Positions 22,628-34,131 are shown, counted from the stretch's first letter. The stretch: DNA of 64,000 nucleotides from Hygrophila difformis (GCA_030278955.1 JAOANR010000001.1:38017708-38081707), one strand, 5' to 3'. Made by a program: numbers and translations. The notes: a model not told the origin generated them from the sequence alone.

Positions 22628-23825
22628 CTGCAAGAACATCATCCCGGCGATCCGCCTCCGCGCGATCCAGAACATTCAGTCTGCCACCTCGGTCAGCCCG
22701 AACCGGTCTACCCCTGCCAGCCTGTGGGCAATCCGCTCGGCAATGGCCCACCTCATGGCAAGTCCAACAACGACACACGGGTCACCCGTCGAGTCCAACC
22801 TCACAAACAGGTAGGCGGTGCACGGCCACCACCCCTGTCCACATCAGCACGACCACCATCACGACGATCCCTAACCGCGGGCTGGCCCCTCTGATCGCCG
22901 TCTCTCTGCCCCTCATGGCCTTGATCCCTATGCCTCTTTCTACTCTGCCACTGCTGACGTTCCTCAGCCCGACTCTCCTCCACATATAAGGCCTGATCGA
23001 ATGCCTCAGACAGGGTGTCATAAGCTCGATACCCAAATGAGGACTTAATCCCTGCCCTGAGACCCGAAATGAAACGACGAACTTCATCCTTACTAGTGGG
23101 CATAACCTGCGGAGCATACCTCATAAGTTTCACAAACTTCCTGTGATAAGCTGTCACGTTTATACTCTCCGCCTGACTCAAACCCAGAAATTCCAACTTT
23201 TTCGCCTCCAAGACATGAGGTGGATAGAAGTGGGAACTAAGAGCCTCTGTAAACTGCTCCCAGTTGAACCCGGGTCGAGCGACTAGGTCATGCTCGCGGG
23301 TCCGCAACCAATGTAGTGCTTTCCCTTCTAGGTAGTGGGAAGCCACATAAACCTTCTGGTCCTCCCGACAATTTATGCTAAAAAGAACACGACCCAACTG
23401 GTACTTCCAGTTCTCAAGGTCAGATGGACTGGCACCCCTGCAAACTTTGGTAGATGGTGCTTTGTGGACAGATCCACATAATCCACATGGACTGGAACAG
23501 GTGCAGGGGCAGGCTGCATGACAGGCTGTGGTAACATCTGAAAGAACTGTGCCAGTTGTCGGGCGAACTTAATTGGATTGAAGGCATCTGCACCTCCTAC
23601 TGGTGGATTCCCGAGAGGCACCTGAGCAACAGGTGGTACCTCCGGTGCGGGTGGAGGAGGAGGAGGAGGTGGTAGTCCGTCCTTCCCGTGTTCAACTCCA
23701 TTAGGTTAAATCATATTGCCCATCTCCTCGGGTGCAAAATCCCCTACCCTATCTCCAACTGGTGGACCCTAGTTTCTGCAGGGCCTTCCTCATCGACCAG
23801 CACCTCTAGCGCGATAAGGAACCAT
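22617..23825 (-). pseudogene. Ty3 gag, broken
   Basis: A likely start at 23823-23825 gives MVPYRARGAGR, soon hit by stops. The main open piece (22801-23397) has the retrotransposon gag core: YLEGKALHWLRTRE, FNWEQFTEALSSHFYPPHV and AYHRKFVKLMRYAPQV. After a frameshift in the Arg/Gly-rich tail another frame gives an intact CCHC zinc knuckle, CWTCHEVGHCRADC, near 22720-22775, then a stop at 22617-22619. Gag forms the virus-like particle and binds RNA through the knuckle. Stops near the start and at least two frame changes mean no whole protein. Confidence 0.85.
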
Positions 23826-24156
23826 TCTGATATGCAAAAGGGAGACAACATGAACAAACATGTCAGCAGAAATCACCAACATACCATAAATCCCATATAT
23901 TTTTGATGGCACAATAAAGAATATAACAATTAAATAAAAAGATAACGATGAATTCGCAGTCCTCAATGACTGTGAAGTCACAAGGATCCTGACTGGAGTA
24001 CCATTATTCTTCCATAGTACCCTAACTGTGGCTCAACCTGGTATGCACAAATCTCAACAAAAAAACAATAAAAATGCAAATCTACACTATATGAATCCCA
24101 CGCACATCTCACTGCCTATGTCTACACAAATTTTATTGCAATAAAAGAGCACACGG

Positions 24157-24168
24157 GCTCTGATACCA
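24157..24168 (-). promoter_or_regulatory. Primer binding site, initiator Met tRNA
   Basis: GCTCTGATACCA on the plus strand is TGGTATCAGAGC on the minus strand, three bases inside the 5' LTR. It is the common plant LTR-element primer site. Confidence 0.9.
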
Positions 24169-24171
24169 CTC

Positions 24172-26062
24172 CGTAACGCCTCAAAAACTCAAACATGATT
24201 TTCGCAAGCATTACCGCCGTACTAACTATCCTAAACTAGTGGCCAGCTTATTTAAAACAGCTAGTACAAGGTTGAGCAAACCTAAAGTGATCATCTGATT
24301 AATCCAATTTCATGCGGAATCTAAAATTTATAGGCACGAAGAAAATCCCCACATAATAACTGAATAAAAATAATCCCTGTCAGAGTATCAGGCTACAAGC
24401 CTCTCAAACATAATCTGGCATCCTGCCAATATATCAGAAACGAGCTACCAGCCCAAACCAGTAAACACATAAGGCCACAGGCCGACAGAATGTAAATCCT
24501 AGGTTCACAGGCCTCAACTAGTCAGATAGACATCAAGTAAATAACAATCAATATAGTACCACATAATAACATGAACATGATAATCCTATCTATGCGATCT
24601 CTCATCCCCCATACCCAAAACATGCTCCAGCGCCTCCAGCAGGATCTATAAAACAGACAAAAGTAAAGGGAGTCAGTACAATGTACTGAGCAAGGCTACG
24701 TGCCTGGGGAGCAAGGGATAAACAGAACAACGAGAGTAAATAATAATAATAATGAATAAAAGTATGAATAACAACAGAGTATAAATAAATCGATTAATCA
24801 TCACACCGTCCCATACCGGTGCTTCAACCACAAACATACAATTTATGCACATGATGCATGGCCTAACATACACCTATCTATCCTATATGCACATGCAAAT
24901 GAATATGCCTAGTCGGCACCTAAAAAAAAACCCGGGCGGTATGAACCCACGGGTGAGGATATCATCAACTCCAACCCGTTATAGGGTAACATACACCATC
25001 CATGCAGGGACCACAGGCATCACAACCAATATCCATGCATAACTGCCAATATCTACCCCGCAGGACCATCGGGACTCAACAATACCGGTGAAGGCTGCCC
25101 GATCAATCATAAATATCATATCAACCCAATGGGTTCTATGTCCGTCAATTCCAATCACATGCATATATAAAAACCCAGCGTGCATATAAAACATGCATAT
25201 ATATAACATGCCAAATCATACCACACCTAATCACTAGGTTCGCATGCTCTTCGCGCACTAGATATCTAGGCAAAGCCCTCTAGGTTCAAGCCAAACTTCA
25301 CAATCCCTCAAATACGAAAAGTGATCGATATACCATATTTCAACAATTCTACCAAGCTAATCAACAAGCTCCACGGGTCAAATATACAATCCATAATACC
25401 CAAATAACTCTAGGAAAAGTCTAAAACAACATTGGAACAAGGAGCAGAGAAGCGCACGAATGGCGCGCGCTCGGCGCGCAATACGTCCAGACCGCGCCAA
25501 AGGCGCGCGGTCAGGCCTGCGCAGCAGGTCGTCTCCGGCGATTTGGCCGGAAAATCTCCATCCCAACACCCCCAAACACGTAAATTAAGCCAAAGACCCT
25601 TGCCTGATATCTTCCAATAATTAACAAGCTTCGATTCGTCCAATCCAAGTCTCGATCGATCAAAATCAACAAAACCAACCAAAAACCTAACACTTCAAAA
25701 CATCCCCAATTCACCACCAAAACGAACGAAATAAAAAATCACTACGAAGAAGACGACGAAGATAAACACTTACCAACAACCGATTAATCAATCGGCCAAG
25801 AAACGCGATAGTTTGAGTGAGTCGAAGATCACTCCAAAACCCTCCAATCCGTCGGCCTCTCTCCCCTGCCTCTTCTCCCGTTTCCTTCACCATTTTTCTA
25901 ATTATGCAAAACAATCCCATTTAACTTCCAACTTCTTAATAATTATAAAAGACCCCCCACTCACTCTCAAGTATATCAAATTGACCCCATCCGGACTGAA
26001 ATGCAAAATAACCAAATACCAAATTATATAAACAGTCGAATTAATTAAATCGGGTCATTACA
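24172..26062 (-). repeat. 5' LTR of the Ty3 chromovirus
   Basis: It matches 17147-19077 along its length. The first base of the plus-strand TG terminus is mutated (CGTAACGCC), and it ends GGGTCATTACA next to the second AACCA target copy. Confidence 0.9.
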
Positions 26063-26067
26063 AACCA

Positions 26068-26630
26068 TAAAAGTAAAAAATTCTTGATTGGTAGAATGAT
26101 TATGAGCCTATCTGATTTAGCCAAATTCATCATTCGATTTCATATGAGAAAATTTCAACTCGTTGTTTATTTTTCTATGATTATAAACAAAAGTAAATGA
26201 CGCTCTTTAAATAATGTTGGACTATATCTTCCAAAACTAGTTTTAAGTCATGACTAGTTATATTGCATTATTTTGTGTCACTAGCAAGATGTTGCTCAAA
26301 GTATTAATATGCAATTAAGAATGATTAACTCAAGATAACACAAGAAATGTTGTTTAAAATAAAACTTATATATGATAAAAAATTATCAAAATTGATACTT
26401 GATGTAGGTGATGGTAAGACCGGCATTGATTTTGAAGATCTACAATCTGATGTGACGTTTCCGAATGATATTTTTATAAACTCTACGGATGATCCCATAG
26501 CGACAATTTTCAAGAGTACATATAAAAATATAAACTGCACCACTTGAAATTCAGACATTTTTAAAGATAGTATTTTACTAGCCCCTACCAATGAGATTTT
26601 CAGGAATGAAATTTTCAGCAAATCGTGAGG
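26068..26630 (+). pseudogene. Helitron helicase remnant, downstream part
   Basis: This continues the helicase split by the Ty3 element. 26085-26370 reads FLIGRMIMSLSDLAKFI and VVYFSMIINKSK, the C-terminal motif region, then decays. 26380-26630 reads LSKLILDVGDGKTG, FPNDIFINSTDDPIAT and SILAPTNEI, which belong before the C-terminal motifs in a normal helicase. The same C-terminal-then-middle order is seen at 16330-17146, so two units of about 0.8 kb are arranged in tandem. Shared text at the unit joints (AAGAAATGTTGTTTA at 16600 and 26341) supports duplication. Stops and shifts are frequent. Confidence 0.7.
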
Positions 26631-27100
26631 GAATTTTTTATATTATGCTTAATACTTATATTTAAATTTTATTTTAAATTTCAAATTAAATAAAATAATA
26701 TTATTTTAATAATTATTTTTATTGATCTGTTAGGTTTGTATTGGACAAGCCACGGAAGCTAAAGAATATGATATAATATGATTTCTTAGTTAGTGTTAAA
26801 AATAATTAAATTATATTATCATATACTCTGCATCATCTTTTGAATAGATATAAAATCATTACACATTTTTCATTACTCAAAAAATAATTTATTATTATTT
26901 TATAGAATATAAATATATATTATACAAAATATATAATTATGTCCGTCGAAACTCGACGGATTATTTCCTGGTACATTTTAAAATCTAAATTAAATACACC
27001 ATAATTTTAAAAAAGTTAAAAAAATTCTTCAGGGTTTGGATTGAAATATACACTTAAAGCAGTAATGCAGTATACATATTGCCCCAGAATTGAATGCCAG
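26631..27100. other. AT-rich upstream DNA
   Basis: No gene is visible. It has runs of A/T, with one short hairpin GTCGAAACTCGAC near 26944. Confidence 0.4.
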
Positions 27101-27167
27101 CACAGAATCGGGTCGGAATGAATTGGGCCAGATGTGGAAGCTCTAATTTCTTTCCCATTTGCAGGCC

Positions 27168-27175
27168 ACACGTGG
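27168..27175. promoter_or_regulatory. G-box-like element
   Basis: ACACGTGG holds the CACGTG core bound by bZIP and bHLH factors. It lies about 530 bases before the Josephin-like start codon. Function here is inferred only from motif and position. Confidence 0.3.
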
Positions 27176-27703
27176 GACCGATACTTAACCGGTGCAGGTG
27201 CATATGAGTTTGCTGTTCTGTTTCAAACTTTCAGCACGGTTCATCTTCCGTGTATCGCCGCCGGCCAATTCATTGCCCTGCCCTCTCTCAATTCTCCCAC
27301 GATTTCACCCAAGAGGTGGGGTTTTACTTTAGCTTTTCTTGTTTCTTCTTCGATTTCACCCAGTTTCTCATTGCAGAAGTTTTTGGATGCTGTTCTTTTC
27401 CGTGGACTTTTTTCATTTTTATTTTTAGGTTTCGTAATTCCAGTAATTTGGATTGCTTCCGGAAATACTGTGAGACTTTGTCAGCGTTTATGATATCAAT
27501 CGCGGAAAAAGAACAAGTTGAGGCTGGGTCTTAATTCGGTAAGAACAAAAAAATTCATTTTTACTTTATCTGATGATTCGGATGACAGGAATTAAGGCCG
27601 AACAATGTCTTAATTGCAATCGCCGGGTTAATTCTTAGGTGCTGCAGGTCTACTTTATGTCTTTATGTCTTTATGCTGTCCCTTTTGGTAGATTAAGTGG
27701 ATA
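27176..27703 (+). other. Probable 5' leader of the Josephin-like gene
   Basis: The composition changes here from AT-rich to mixed. A good donor GTAAGA occurs at 27539, and acceptor-like CAG (about 27649) and TAG (27691) occur before the start codon. A leader intron is therefore likely. The ORFs 27134-27493 and 27250-27534 are probably chance frames in the leader. Confidence 0.4.
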
Positions 27704-28628
27704 ATGGATAACGAGAAGAGGATGATATACCACGAGAGGCAAAGGTTACAGTTTTGCTTATTACACGCACTCAACAATTTGTTTCAGGTATCCTGTTTCC
27801 ATTTTTCACTTGTCTCTGTTTTTTCCTTTCTTTATAAGGTTGCTAAGTGTTTCTTTGTTAATGTGTTACGATGGTAAGGAACCTCATTCAATATGTGGTT
27901 ATACAGTGCTATTATATTGTTTCTTTAGTTCCAAATTATGTCCTAAAACAAATTTCATATGGAAATGCATCATACTTGTAAAGAATTTGTGCGTAAAATT
28001 TTGACTTCCCGAATTCAAATGGTCTGGTTCTGTCAAACTTCGTGTGTTTCTGTGCTCTTTTGATCTTTCTTCCTCTGGGTTACATTATGTTTAAGCTGTT
28101 TTAGTTTATTGTTGCACACGGGAAGGTGTGATGAAGAGGATTTCTTATTGTATAATACAGGAGAAAGATGCATTCACCAGAGCGGATTTGGATGCCATAG
28201 CTGGAAGACTCAATCTTGAGGACCCAAACAAGGCAACGTGGACTCCCTTATCTGTTATATTTAAGCCTCACCATAATGCACTTACAGGGAATTATGATAT
28301 AAATGTTCTGATTGCGGCTGTTGAAGGAAGAGGTAAAAGCATAGTATGGCATGATCGGCGATGTGGGGCATCTTCAATTGATCTTGGTGGACAGGGGGAT
28401 AAAAAATTGTTTGGCATTGTAGTTAATGTTCAGGTAAGAAGGTATGCTGGGCTGTGGAGAAGTAGGCACTGGATTGCACTAAAAAGAATTGGAGAATTAT
28501 GGTACAATCTAGATAGTGATTTTACTGGCCCCTATAATTTCAAAAACATAGAAGAAATTAGGGAGTTTCTAGATGGTGTGTTATCAGCTGGTGGGGAGAT
28601 TCTGCTTGTCATGAATGGAGAAGAATGA
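27704..28628 (+). CDS. Josephin-like deubiquitinase
   Basis: Exon 1 (27704-27787) encodes MDNEKRMIYHERQRLQFCLL and ends LHALNNLFQ at a GT donor. Intron 27788-28160 ends in ATACAG. Exon 2 (28161-28628) starts EKDAFTRADLDAIA and runs to the stop, giving 183 aa. The length and order match plant JOSEPHIN-like proteins, which are short relatives of ataxin-3. The cysteine-protease triad is present: C18 in QFC, H131 in SRHW, N144 with D146 in YNLDS. The GNYDINVL and KSIVWHDRR blocks are typical. Josephin domains cleave ubiquitin from proteins; the cellular target is not visible. No transmembrane or ubiquitin-interaction motif is seen. The frame is intact and the splice sites are canonical, so this is probably a working host gene, flanked on both sides by transposons. 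Start choice rests on homology to the N-terminal YHERQ block. Confidence 0.93.
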
Positions 28629-28923
28629 GGAGTTGAGAATATATACAAGGGAATACTTTTAGTTCCGGTATACCTTTATTTGCTGTATTTTGCTCTGCAC
28701 TTGAGCTTCTTACATCATCTGTATGGCAAGAAATCCGTCTTAGCATTAGCATGGGCTTTTGATGGACTCTGGAATAGCTGGTGCATTCTATCATATAATC
28801 AGGACCAGTAAGTTTGCCAATTACTGTTGAGAAATGCGTAAGGATCCAAGTCATGGATGCCTTTTTGTATGTAAACTTTGATGTACTTTTTATGTAAACT
28901 TTGTTCGATTGTGATATGTACAA

Positions 28924-28929
28924 AATAAA
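28924..28929 (+). terminator. Candidate polyadenylation signal
   Basis: AATAAA lies about 296 bases after the Josephin-like stop, following a GT-rich stretch (TTTGTATGTAAACTTTG). Plant signals are loose, so this is tentative. Confidence 0.35.
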
Positions 28930-28939
28930 CCTCTCACCC

Positions 28940-31205
28940 TTATTTTTCTGTCTGAACTCGAATCAATAGCAGGGCACAGTGTCTTAGGAACAACTGAACG
29001 GGCTTCTGTCTTGGATGTTGGAAAAGGAACAATCTCTCTTCTGAACAAACAGAATTCTCTACTGTCTAACAAAAGCTCTATTATGCTTCAAAACTACTCA
29101 ACAGTTTATTATTCCCTTCCCTGTCCAAGATTATGAATTCCTTTAGTATATTTCACTCCCTTCCATGGTGTTGCATCGGTGAAATCATTCCCGAGATGTG
29201 ATGCAGAGAATGAAACCAACATCTGGCACGCGCTGTTTACTAATCCTAGAGATTATGCTTTGTGGGATTTTCTTGACATTCCATTTCCATTAAACTACAC
29301 TCTGCAGGCCCTGTTGATATGGCACCATGACACAATACAGTCCGTGGCCTGACGTCGATAGCTTCTATTTGGATTTCCTGGTAAGAAATGCCTTCATATT
29401 TCGTCAAGACTATTGGTCGCTGTTTTATACGGAGCGACAGTTTAGGGCTTTGGCCTGAACCTGGGCATTTCATTTCGGACATAATATTACACAAATAGCG
29501 AGCAGATATGTGGCGTGGGCTATGGGGACTTTGAAGTGCGTTGTTTAGAATGTTAAAGTAGTGTATCTTTGGGTAATACTGGATTTTTTTTGGGTATGGG
29601 ATGACTTTCGAAGGATTGAAGGCTCTTGGATTCATGGTCTTCGTGGTTGACTCCAAAATGTTGACATTTGATTCATTGAGAACTACCCGATATGGATGGG
29701 GATAAATTTTGCAGTGTCTATTGGTATATGTGATGCGGTGTGCTATTTGATGCTGCTAGTATAAATGGAAAGTGAACTGTTACTATGCAAATAGTTCATA
29801 AACGGAAGGGCCTTCCATTAAGTTTGCACATTAATTCAGTGAAGTATAGGAAGAATACCTTTGACAGGGAAGGTTTCCTTTGGTAACTTTGTACTCAAGA
29901 GCTCCCTTAATCGTTTTATGGCTTTAACCTTTAGTGGGAAAATGTCAAGCAACATAAAGAATTCTTCTACCCATAAAACAAAATCTGGCTTCAAACCCAT
30001 CAACACCCAAATTTGTAGTCAATTCTCTTCTTATCTTTCATTTGACTCTGTTGACAACGCCCAAATTAATGTATTAGTGAGAGATGTGGTCCATGGATAT
30101 AATATCTATCATATTTAAATAAAATATGAGCTACCAACCGTTATCTTAGTACCATATGGGTCTGTATGTGCAGGTAGCAAATATTGTTTATGTGATTGAT
30201 CAAGATAGTATAAAAATTCATGGTGGTTGACAGTGATTTATGTGATGTCTAACCTATTTAATGTGATGACCATTGTTATCACCTTTAAAACCTACCCAAA
30301 ACCGTCATCTTCCCCAAGAAAATCTTCGAAACCCATCCGGTTGTCATCCGACAATGGTTTGATGGCTGAAATTATAAATTTAAATATCAGACCGCCGGAT
30401 GAAAAACTTACGGAAGAAGCCATACCGGAAACTTGCAAGGAAATCACGTACATGGAGTTCGTTAATAATCCCGACAGAGAAACTTGCAAGGAAATCACGT
30501 CCATGGAGTTCGTTAAAGGTGGTTACATAGTACGTTGTGTACTTATATTTTATATGATGCTTGCAAGTATTTTATGTGATGTATACGCCATATCATGTGA
30601 TGAGAGATTAAAAGTGTTGTATATATCCAAACAATATATGTCTTATCTCTATGTCCAAACATCACCATTTTAAGCGCATACCTCACATGAAAAGTCAGCA
30701 CCTAAAGGTGCATGCACCCTAACCACCTCCCTGTGGAGGAGTTCCAGTTGGAAGACATTGAGCGTAGACATTGTTCCTGGTCCATCAAAAAACAAACAAG
30801 TAGAATCAGTTTTGCCATTGTTTTCTTCACTTCTGGATTCTAATCTTTGTTTTGGTTTTTCCTATGCCCACATCATTAAGGCTTTTAGCTACATGTGTGG
30901 ACATCGGTCATGAAAACAATGAATGTTCTCAAACAACACCATAAATGTACAATTATCGAAAAACCTTGATGGAATAATCCCAGAAGAGAATATAGGAGAA
31001 GATTACCGTACAAATACCATAATCAAGTATCACTATATCAGCCCCTTATTTGGAAGTTGGTGTAAACATCCTCTTTAAAAACAATAACTTTGATACACTG
31101 GCCCGAATAGAATTCAATCCATAAAAATATGCGCACCCAAACTCCAATGCGAATTAATAATTCCGTCACTGAAATCCATGGAAACAAATCAATAGAATTA
31201 AACCT
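28940..31205. other. Intergenic DNA with no confident gene
   Basis: The longest frames (29246-29656 minus, 29861-30118 plus, 30227-30673 plus) have no family pattern I recognise. A plus-frame phrase near 29215, IWHALFTNPRDY, faintly recalls the PDF motif of plant organellar single-stranded DNA-binding proteins, but nothing around it supports a gene. Confidence 0.4.
30428..30516 (+). repeat. Short tandem duplication, 51-base period
   Basis: GAAACTTGCAAGGAAATCAC and the 17 bases after it are repeated 51 bases later with one difference. In the plus frame this gives ETCKEITYMEFV and ETCKEITSMEFV. The period is a multiple of three, but the frame has no other coding signs. Confidence 0.6.
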
Positions 31206-31211
31206 AGAATA

Positions 31212-31727
31212 CACTCCCTTCGTTTTCTTAAAAGTGAAATATTTGCATAGTTATTACTCACTCCGTCCCACCAATCTTGTACTGTTTGATTTTTTCACAC
31301 TGTTTATTGTTTAACTTTGACTCAATATTATTGCAAGTATATATCAGAAAAAAATAATCGAGTTGAGTCTTGTTAGAATCGTATCATCATGTAGTTTTAG
31401 AATATGTATTTTACATAATTTTTTTATTATACATATTTTTAAGATATTAACGGTTGAAAACGTACATTGGATTGTGTGCAAAAGTCAAGACAAGGTAAGT
31501 GGGACGGAGGGAGTACTATTCATTGAGTAATTAGTTTTTTGATTCAATTTTTAGCACAGTTATATAAGATAAAATATAGTCAAGTGAGATCTTGTTGGAT
31601 TCGTCTAATCATATATAGTACTTAGAATATGAATTTTTTATAATTTTTTTATCCAATTTGAGATATTAAACGTTAAAATATGTATTGAGTTGTATATAAA
31701 TGTTTCAATTTTTGAGAACGGAGGAAG
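31212..31727. mobile_element. Stowaway MITE, outer copy of a nested pair
   Basis: The ends CACTCCCTTCGTTTTC and GAGAACGGAGGAAG are inverted repeats flanked by TA (31210-31211 and 31728-31729). Without the inserted second MITE it is about 255 bases. Stowaway elements are non-autonomous relatives of Tc1/mariner transposons. Confidence 0.7.
31257..31513. mobile_element. Stowaway MITE inserted in another Stowaway
   Basis: It opens CTCACTCCGTCCC and closes GGGACGGAGGGAG, with TA duplicated at 31255-31256 and 31514-31515. It is 257 bases. The inner blocks GAGTTGAGTCTTGTTAGAAT and ATATTAACGGTTGAAAACGT recur in the other Stowaways of the window. Confidence 0.8.
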
Positions 31728-32035
31728 TATCATCTACTTAATTCATCTTGTTCACCTAATTCATTCAAAGAGCAACTCCCAAGCGCGAAATATATATGCA
31801 CACACTTTCTTTCAATATTTTTGAGGGGCAACTCCAGCGGTTACGAGGGGAACTAGTGGCAGACTGCAAAATAGAGGTGAAACCCCTCCTCCAACAACAA
31901 AAAACGCCAGACTGGAACAGTACCCAGTATTTTTATGGGTACACTGTTCACAACGGTATTTAACTTTTGCTATTTTTTTTTCATTTTTTCCTTCCTTTAT
32001 TATTATTTTATTTGATTTGTAGTAATAATAAAATA

Positions 32036-32396
32036 CTCCCTCCGTCCGTTTATAACGTCTCATTTCTTTTGGACACGGTTTTTTATGTGAAGATAGTTAA
32101 ATTTAATATAGGGGTATATTAGTATTTAAAGTAAGGATAAATTAGTAATTTATGTGATGTGATTGTAATGAATTTGAATTTTTTATTGATTTATTTATGT
32201 GTGATATGATGGTTGTGAGTTGAATTTATTAATGATAGTGGATTGAAATTTTAATATATTTATTTATTGATTTGATGTGATGGGGGTAAGTTTGGTAATT
32301 GAGTAGTATTTCATTATTTCCTAAAAAGAAAATGTGACAATTGTAATGGGACGTACGAAAAAGGAAAGTGAGACGGAATTAGTGGGACGGAGGGAG
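32036..32396. mobile_element. Stowaway MITE, longer family
   Basis: The ends CTCCCTCCGTCCG and GGGACGGAGGGAG are flanked by TA at 32034-32035 and 32397-32398. It is 361 bases. The interior (GGTATATTAGTATTTAAAGT, ATTATTTCCTAAAAAGAAAA) is the inverse of the element at 45984-46357. Confidence 0.8.
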
Positions 32397-32469
32397 TACA
32401 TAGTTTTAAACTTTCTGTTGAAAAATAATAAATATATTGTAAAAATATATATTTATTGAATAATTAGTT

Positions 32470-32650
32470 GTTGGAGTTGGGGACTTACCCAAGTGGTAAA
32501 TCTTCCAACTCCCAACCTATAGGTTGGGGATTTGAATCCCCACCCTGCCCCTATTTTTCCCCTTTGTTCATTTGTGATTGTGTGGTATGGGCAGTCCAAT
32601 TTTGGTGCTGCCAATGTTATTGCCAGCAGGTGCAGGCAGAGCTAAAAATG
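32470..32650 (+). mobile_element. tRNA-derived SINE
   Basis: Box A-like TTACCCAAGTGG (32485-32496) and box B-like GGGATTTGAATCC (32528) make a tRNA-like head with an inserted CCTATAGG stem. The body CCCACCCTGCCCC and tail TTTGTGATTGTGTGGTATGG match the SINE at 13518-13675. The 3' boundary is uncertain. Confidence 0.55.
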
Positions 32651-32950
32651 ATGTGTAAACCTTTGTATAGTAATGTGTAAGCCTTATAAAGTGATGTATA
32701 GACGGTAGTTTGTTTTTTTATTAGCTTTTGGTTCATAACTTCCATCCATCACTTTTTTATACTCACACATCACTTCATATATACGTACCCATCACTTTTG
32801 AATGTGACAGCATCTACAGCCGGCCTGCAACGAAACTGGACCTTGATATGGGCTCCCACCACCTTTTCCAGGCCTTCAGTGGATCCTTAAAAAAAAGGAT
32901 AATTTGTTGTTGTGTTGTATAATAATAAAAAAATTAATATATTGTTTAGG

Positions 32951-33123
32951 TGAATACCAAGGTATCCTCAGGCCACATTGGACCTAAGACTAATCCCTCG
33001 AGGATCTGCAAGGGCAATTAAGGGCGCCTCTCCCAAAGCAGTTTTTTGCATACACAAGGCTCGAACCCGGGACCTTGCTTAAGCGACTAGAGCCCCCATC
33101 CACTCAAGCCAACTGCTGTTGGT
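32951..33123 (-). mobile_element. tRNA-derived SINE, family 2, inverted
   Basis: On the minus strand it reads CAACAGCAGTTGGCTTGAGT, then box B GGTTCGAGCC (plus 33058-33067), GGGAGAGGCGCCCTTAATTG and GGTCCAATGTGGCCTGAGG. It is the fuller copy of the SINE at 14011-14172 and keeps the stretch deleted there. Confidence 0.7.
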
Positions 33124-33923
33124 AAAAAAATTAATATATTGTTGAATATTGATTAGATTTTATTTTTATATTAAATAACTTAAAATTTAAACAAAAAAAG
33201 AAAAATTATATATTTAATAAATTTTATTTATAAAATTTAAATAAATTATATATTGAAATATATATACAATATATTAGTTTGATAGGCAAAAAATAAATTA
33301 ATAGTGGAAGGAATCAAAATGGAATATTCTTAAATAGAGGAAGTTTAGAGTTTTTTTGAGAAAAGGAAGTTTAGAGTTGATTGTTGGAGATCAAAAGTGA
33401 GAAACTATAAACTGGATTGGAAAAAAGTAGAGTTGACTGGAAAATATAGTTTATTACTTGAGAAACTTCATTCACTACTTTTGTAAGTTTTGAGTCTATT
33501 TTTTAAAGACGTCTAATGTCGCTCTCAGATTCTATTTGAAAACTTTATACTATTTCTCTAATCTGCAGGTCAATTTGTTATTAACAAACTAGAGCATGGG
33601 TAAATGAATAGAGGTTACGAATATTTCTTCGTAGATAAAATTCACCTGAAGAGAGGAATGAGTAAGCAAGCTTCCTGGGCTTGTTAGGACTCACAACACT
33701 CTTCTCCCTTTTATTTCTTCTTCTCTTTTGTTCACTGCAGCCATCTTACAAACACACAACACATAATCAATACAAATTTTGTCCTCTTTTTCCTTTGACC
33801 AACTGCAAAGCTTCTTGTTTATCAATCAGGCAAAAGGAAAAACGAAAAAAGAAAAACCTCAATCAACAATTGCCATTTAAATTTCACTACCAAACCAAAG
33901 AAAAAAAAAAATCAATTGCCACC
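33124..33923. other. AT-rich intergenic DNA
   Basis: No gene is seen. ATATATTG/CAATATAT inverted blocks lie at 33245-33280, and an A-rich stretch at 33880-33910. Confidence 0.4.
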
Positions 33924-33938
33924 AATAGCACATAGTAC

Positions 33939-34131
33939 TGTGGATGATGAGGTCTTTTTCACTTCTTGGGCATTCCCCGGATGGTTTGCGTCCTATTTTG
34001 GCGGCGGATATGGCTGGCACTTGGTTCCTAAGAGCTCGTTGATCGCACTTTACTTCATCTGCTTTGTTTGATTTTTCTGTTATTTTGAATTTTTATCTTC
34101 TCTAGCCTTCTTTGGCTGTAATGCGAAAAAA
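33939..34131 (+). mobile_element. 5'-truncated LINE tail
   Basis: A 193-base insert is flanked by the 15 bp duplication AATAGCACATAGTAC (33924-33938 and 34132-34146). It ends in CTAGCCTTCTTTGGCTGTAATGCG plus poly-A, a typical plant L1 3' end. Long target duplications and a poly-A tail are marks of LINE-driven insertion. No reverse transcriptase sequence remains. Confidence 0.75.

Larger units (their letters stand above)
17147..26062 (-). mobile_element. Full-length Ty3/gypsy chromovirus (Tekay/Del-like), inactive
   Basis: Two LTRs of about 1.9 kb flank a gag-pol region on the minus strand, 8916 bases in all. The flanks share the 5 bp target duplication AACCA (17142-17146 and 26063-26067). 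The primer site TGGTATCAGAGC (24157-24168, minus strand) matches initiator Met tRNA, and a polypurine tract adjoins the 3' LTR. Domain order is gag, protease, RT, RNase H, integrase, chromodomain, which is the Ty3 order. The conserved [14 protein letters not shown] integrase tail plus chromodomain place it with Tekay/Del chromoviruses. Several stops and frameshifts, and visible LTR divergence including indels, show it is dead and fairly old. Confidence 0.92.

Noticed and set aside
29150..29300. IWHALFTNPRDY phrase resembling a PDF motif of organellar DNA-binding proteins
   Set aside because: Too short, followed by stops, and no OB-fold text nearby.
29246..29656. Minus-strand 136-codon frame near the Josephin-like gene
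   Set aside because: No recognised motif and no splice or promoter context.
31742..32030. A Tourist/Harbinger-like MITE beginning GGGGCAACTCCAGCGG
   Set aside because: No matching far end and no TTA target copy could be found.
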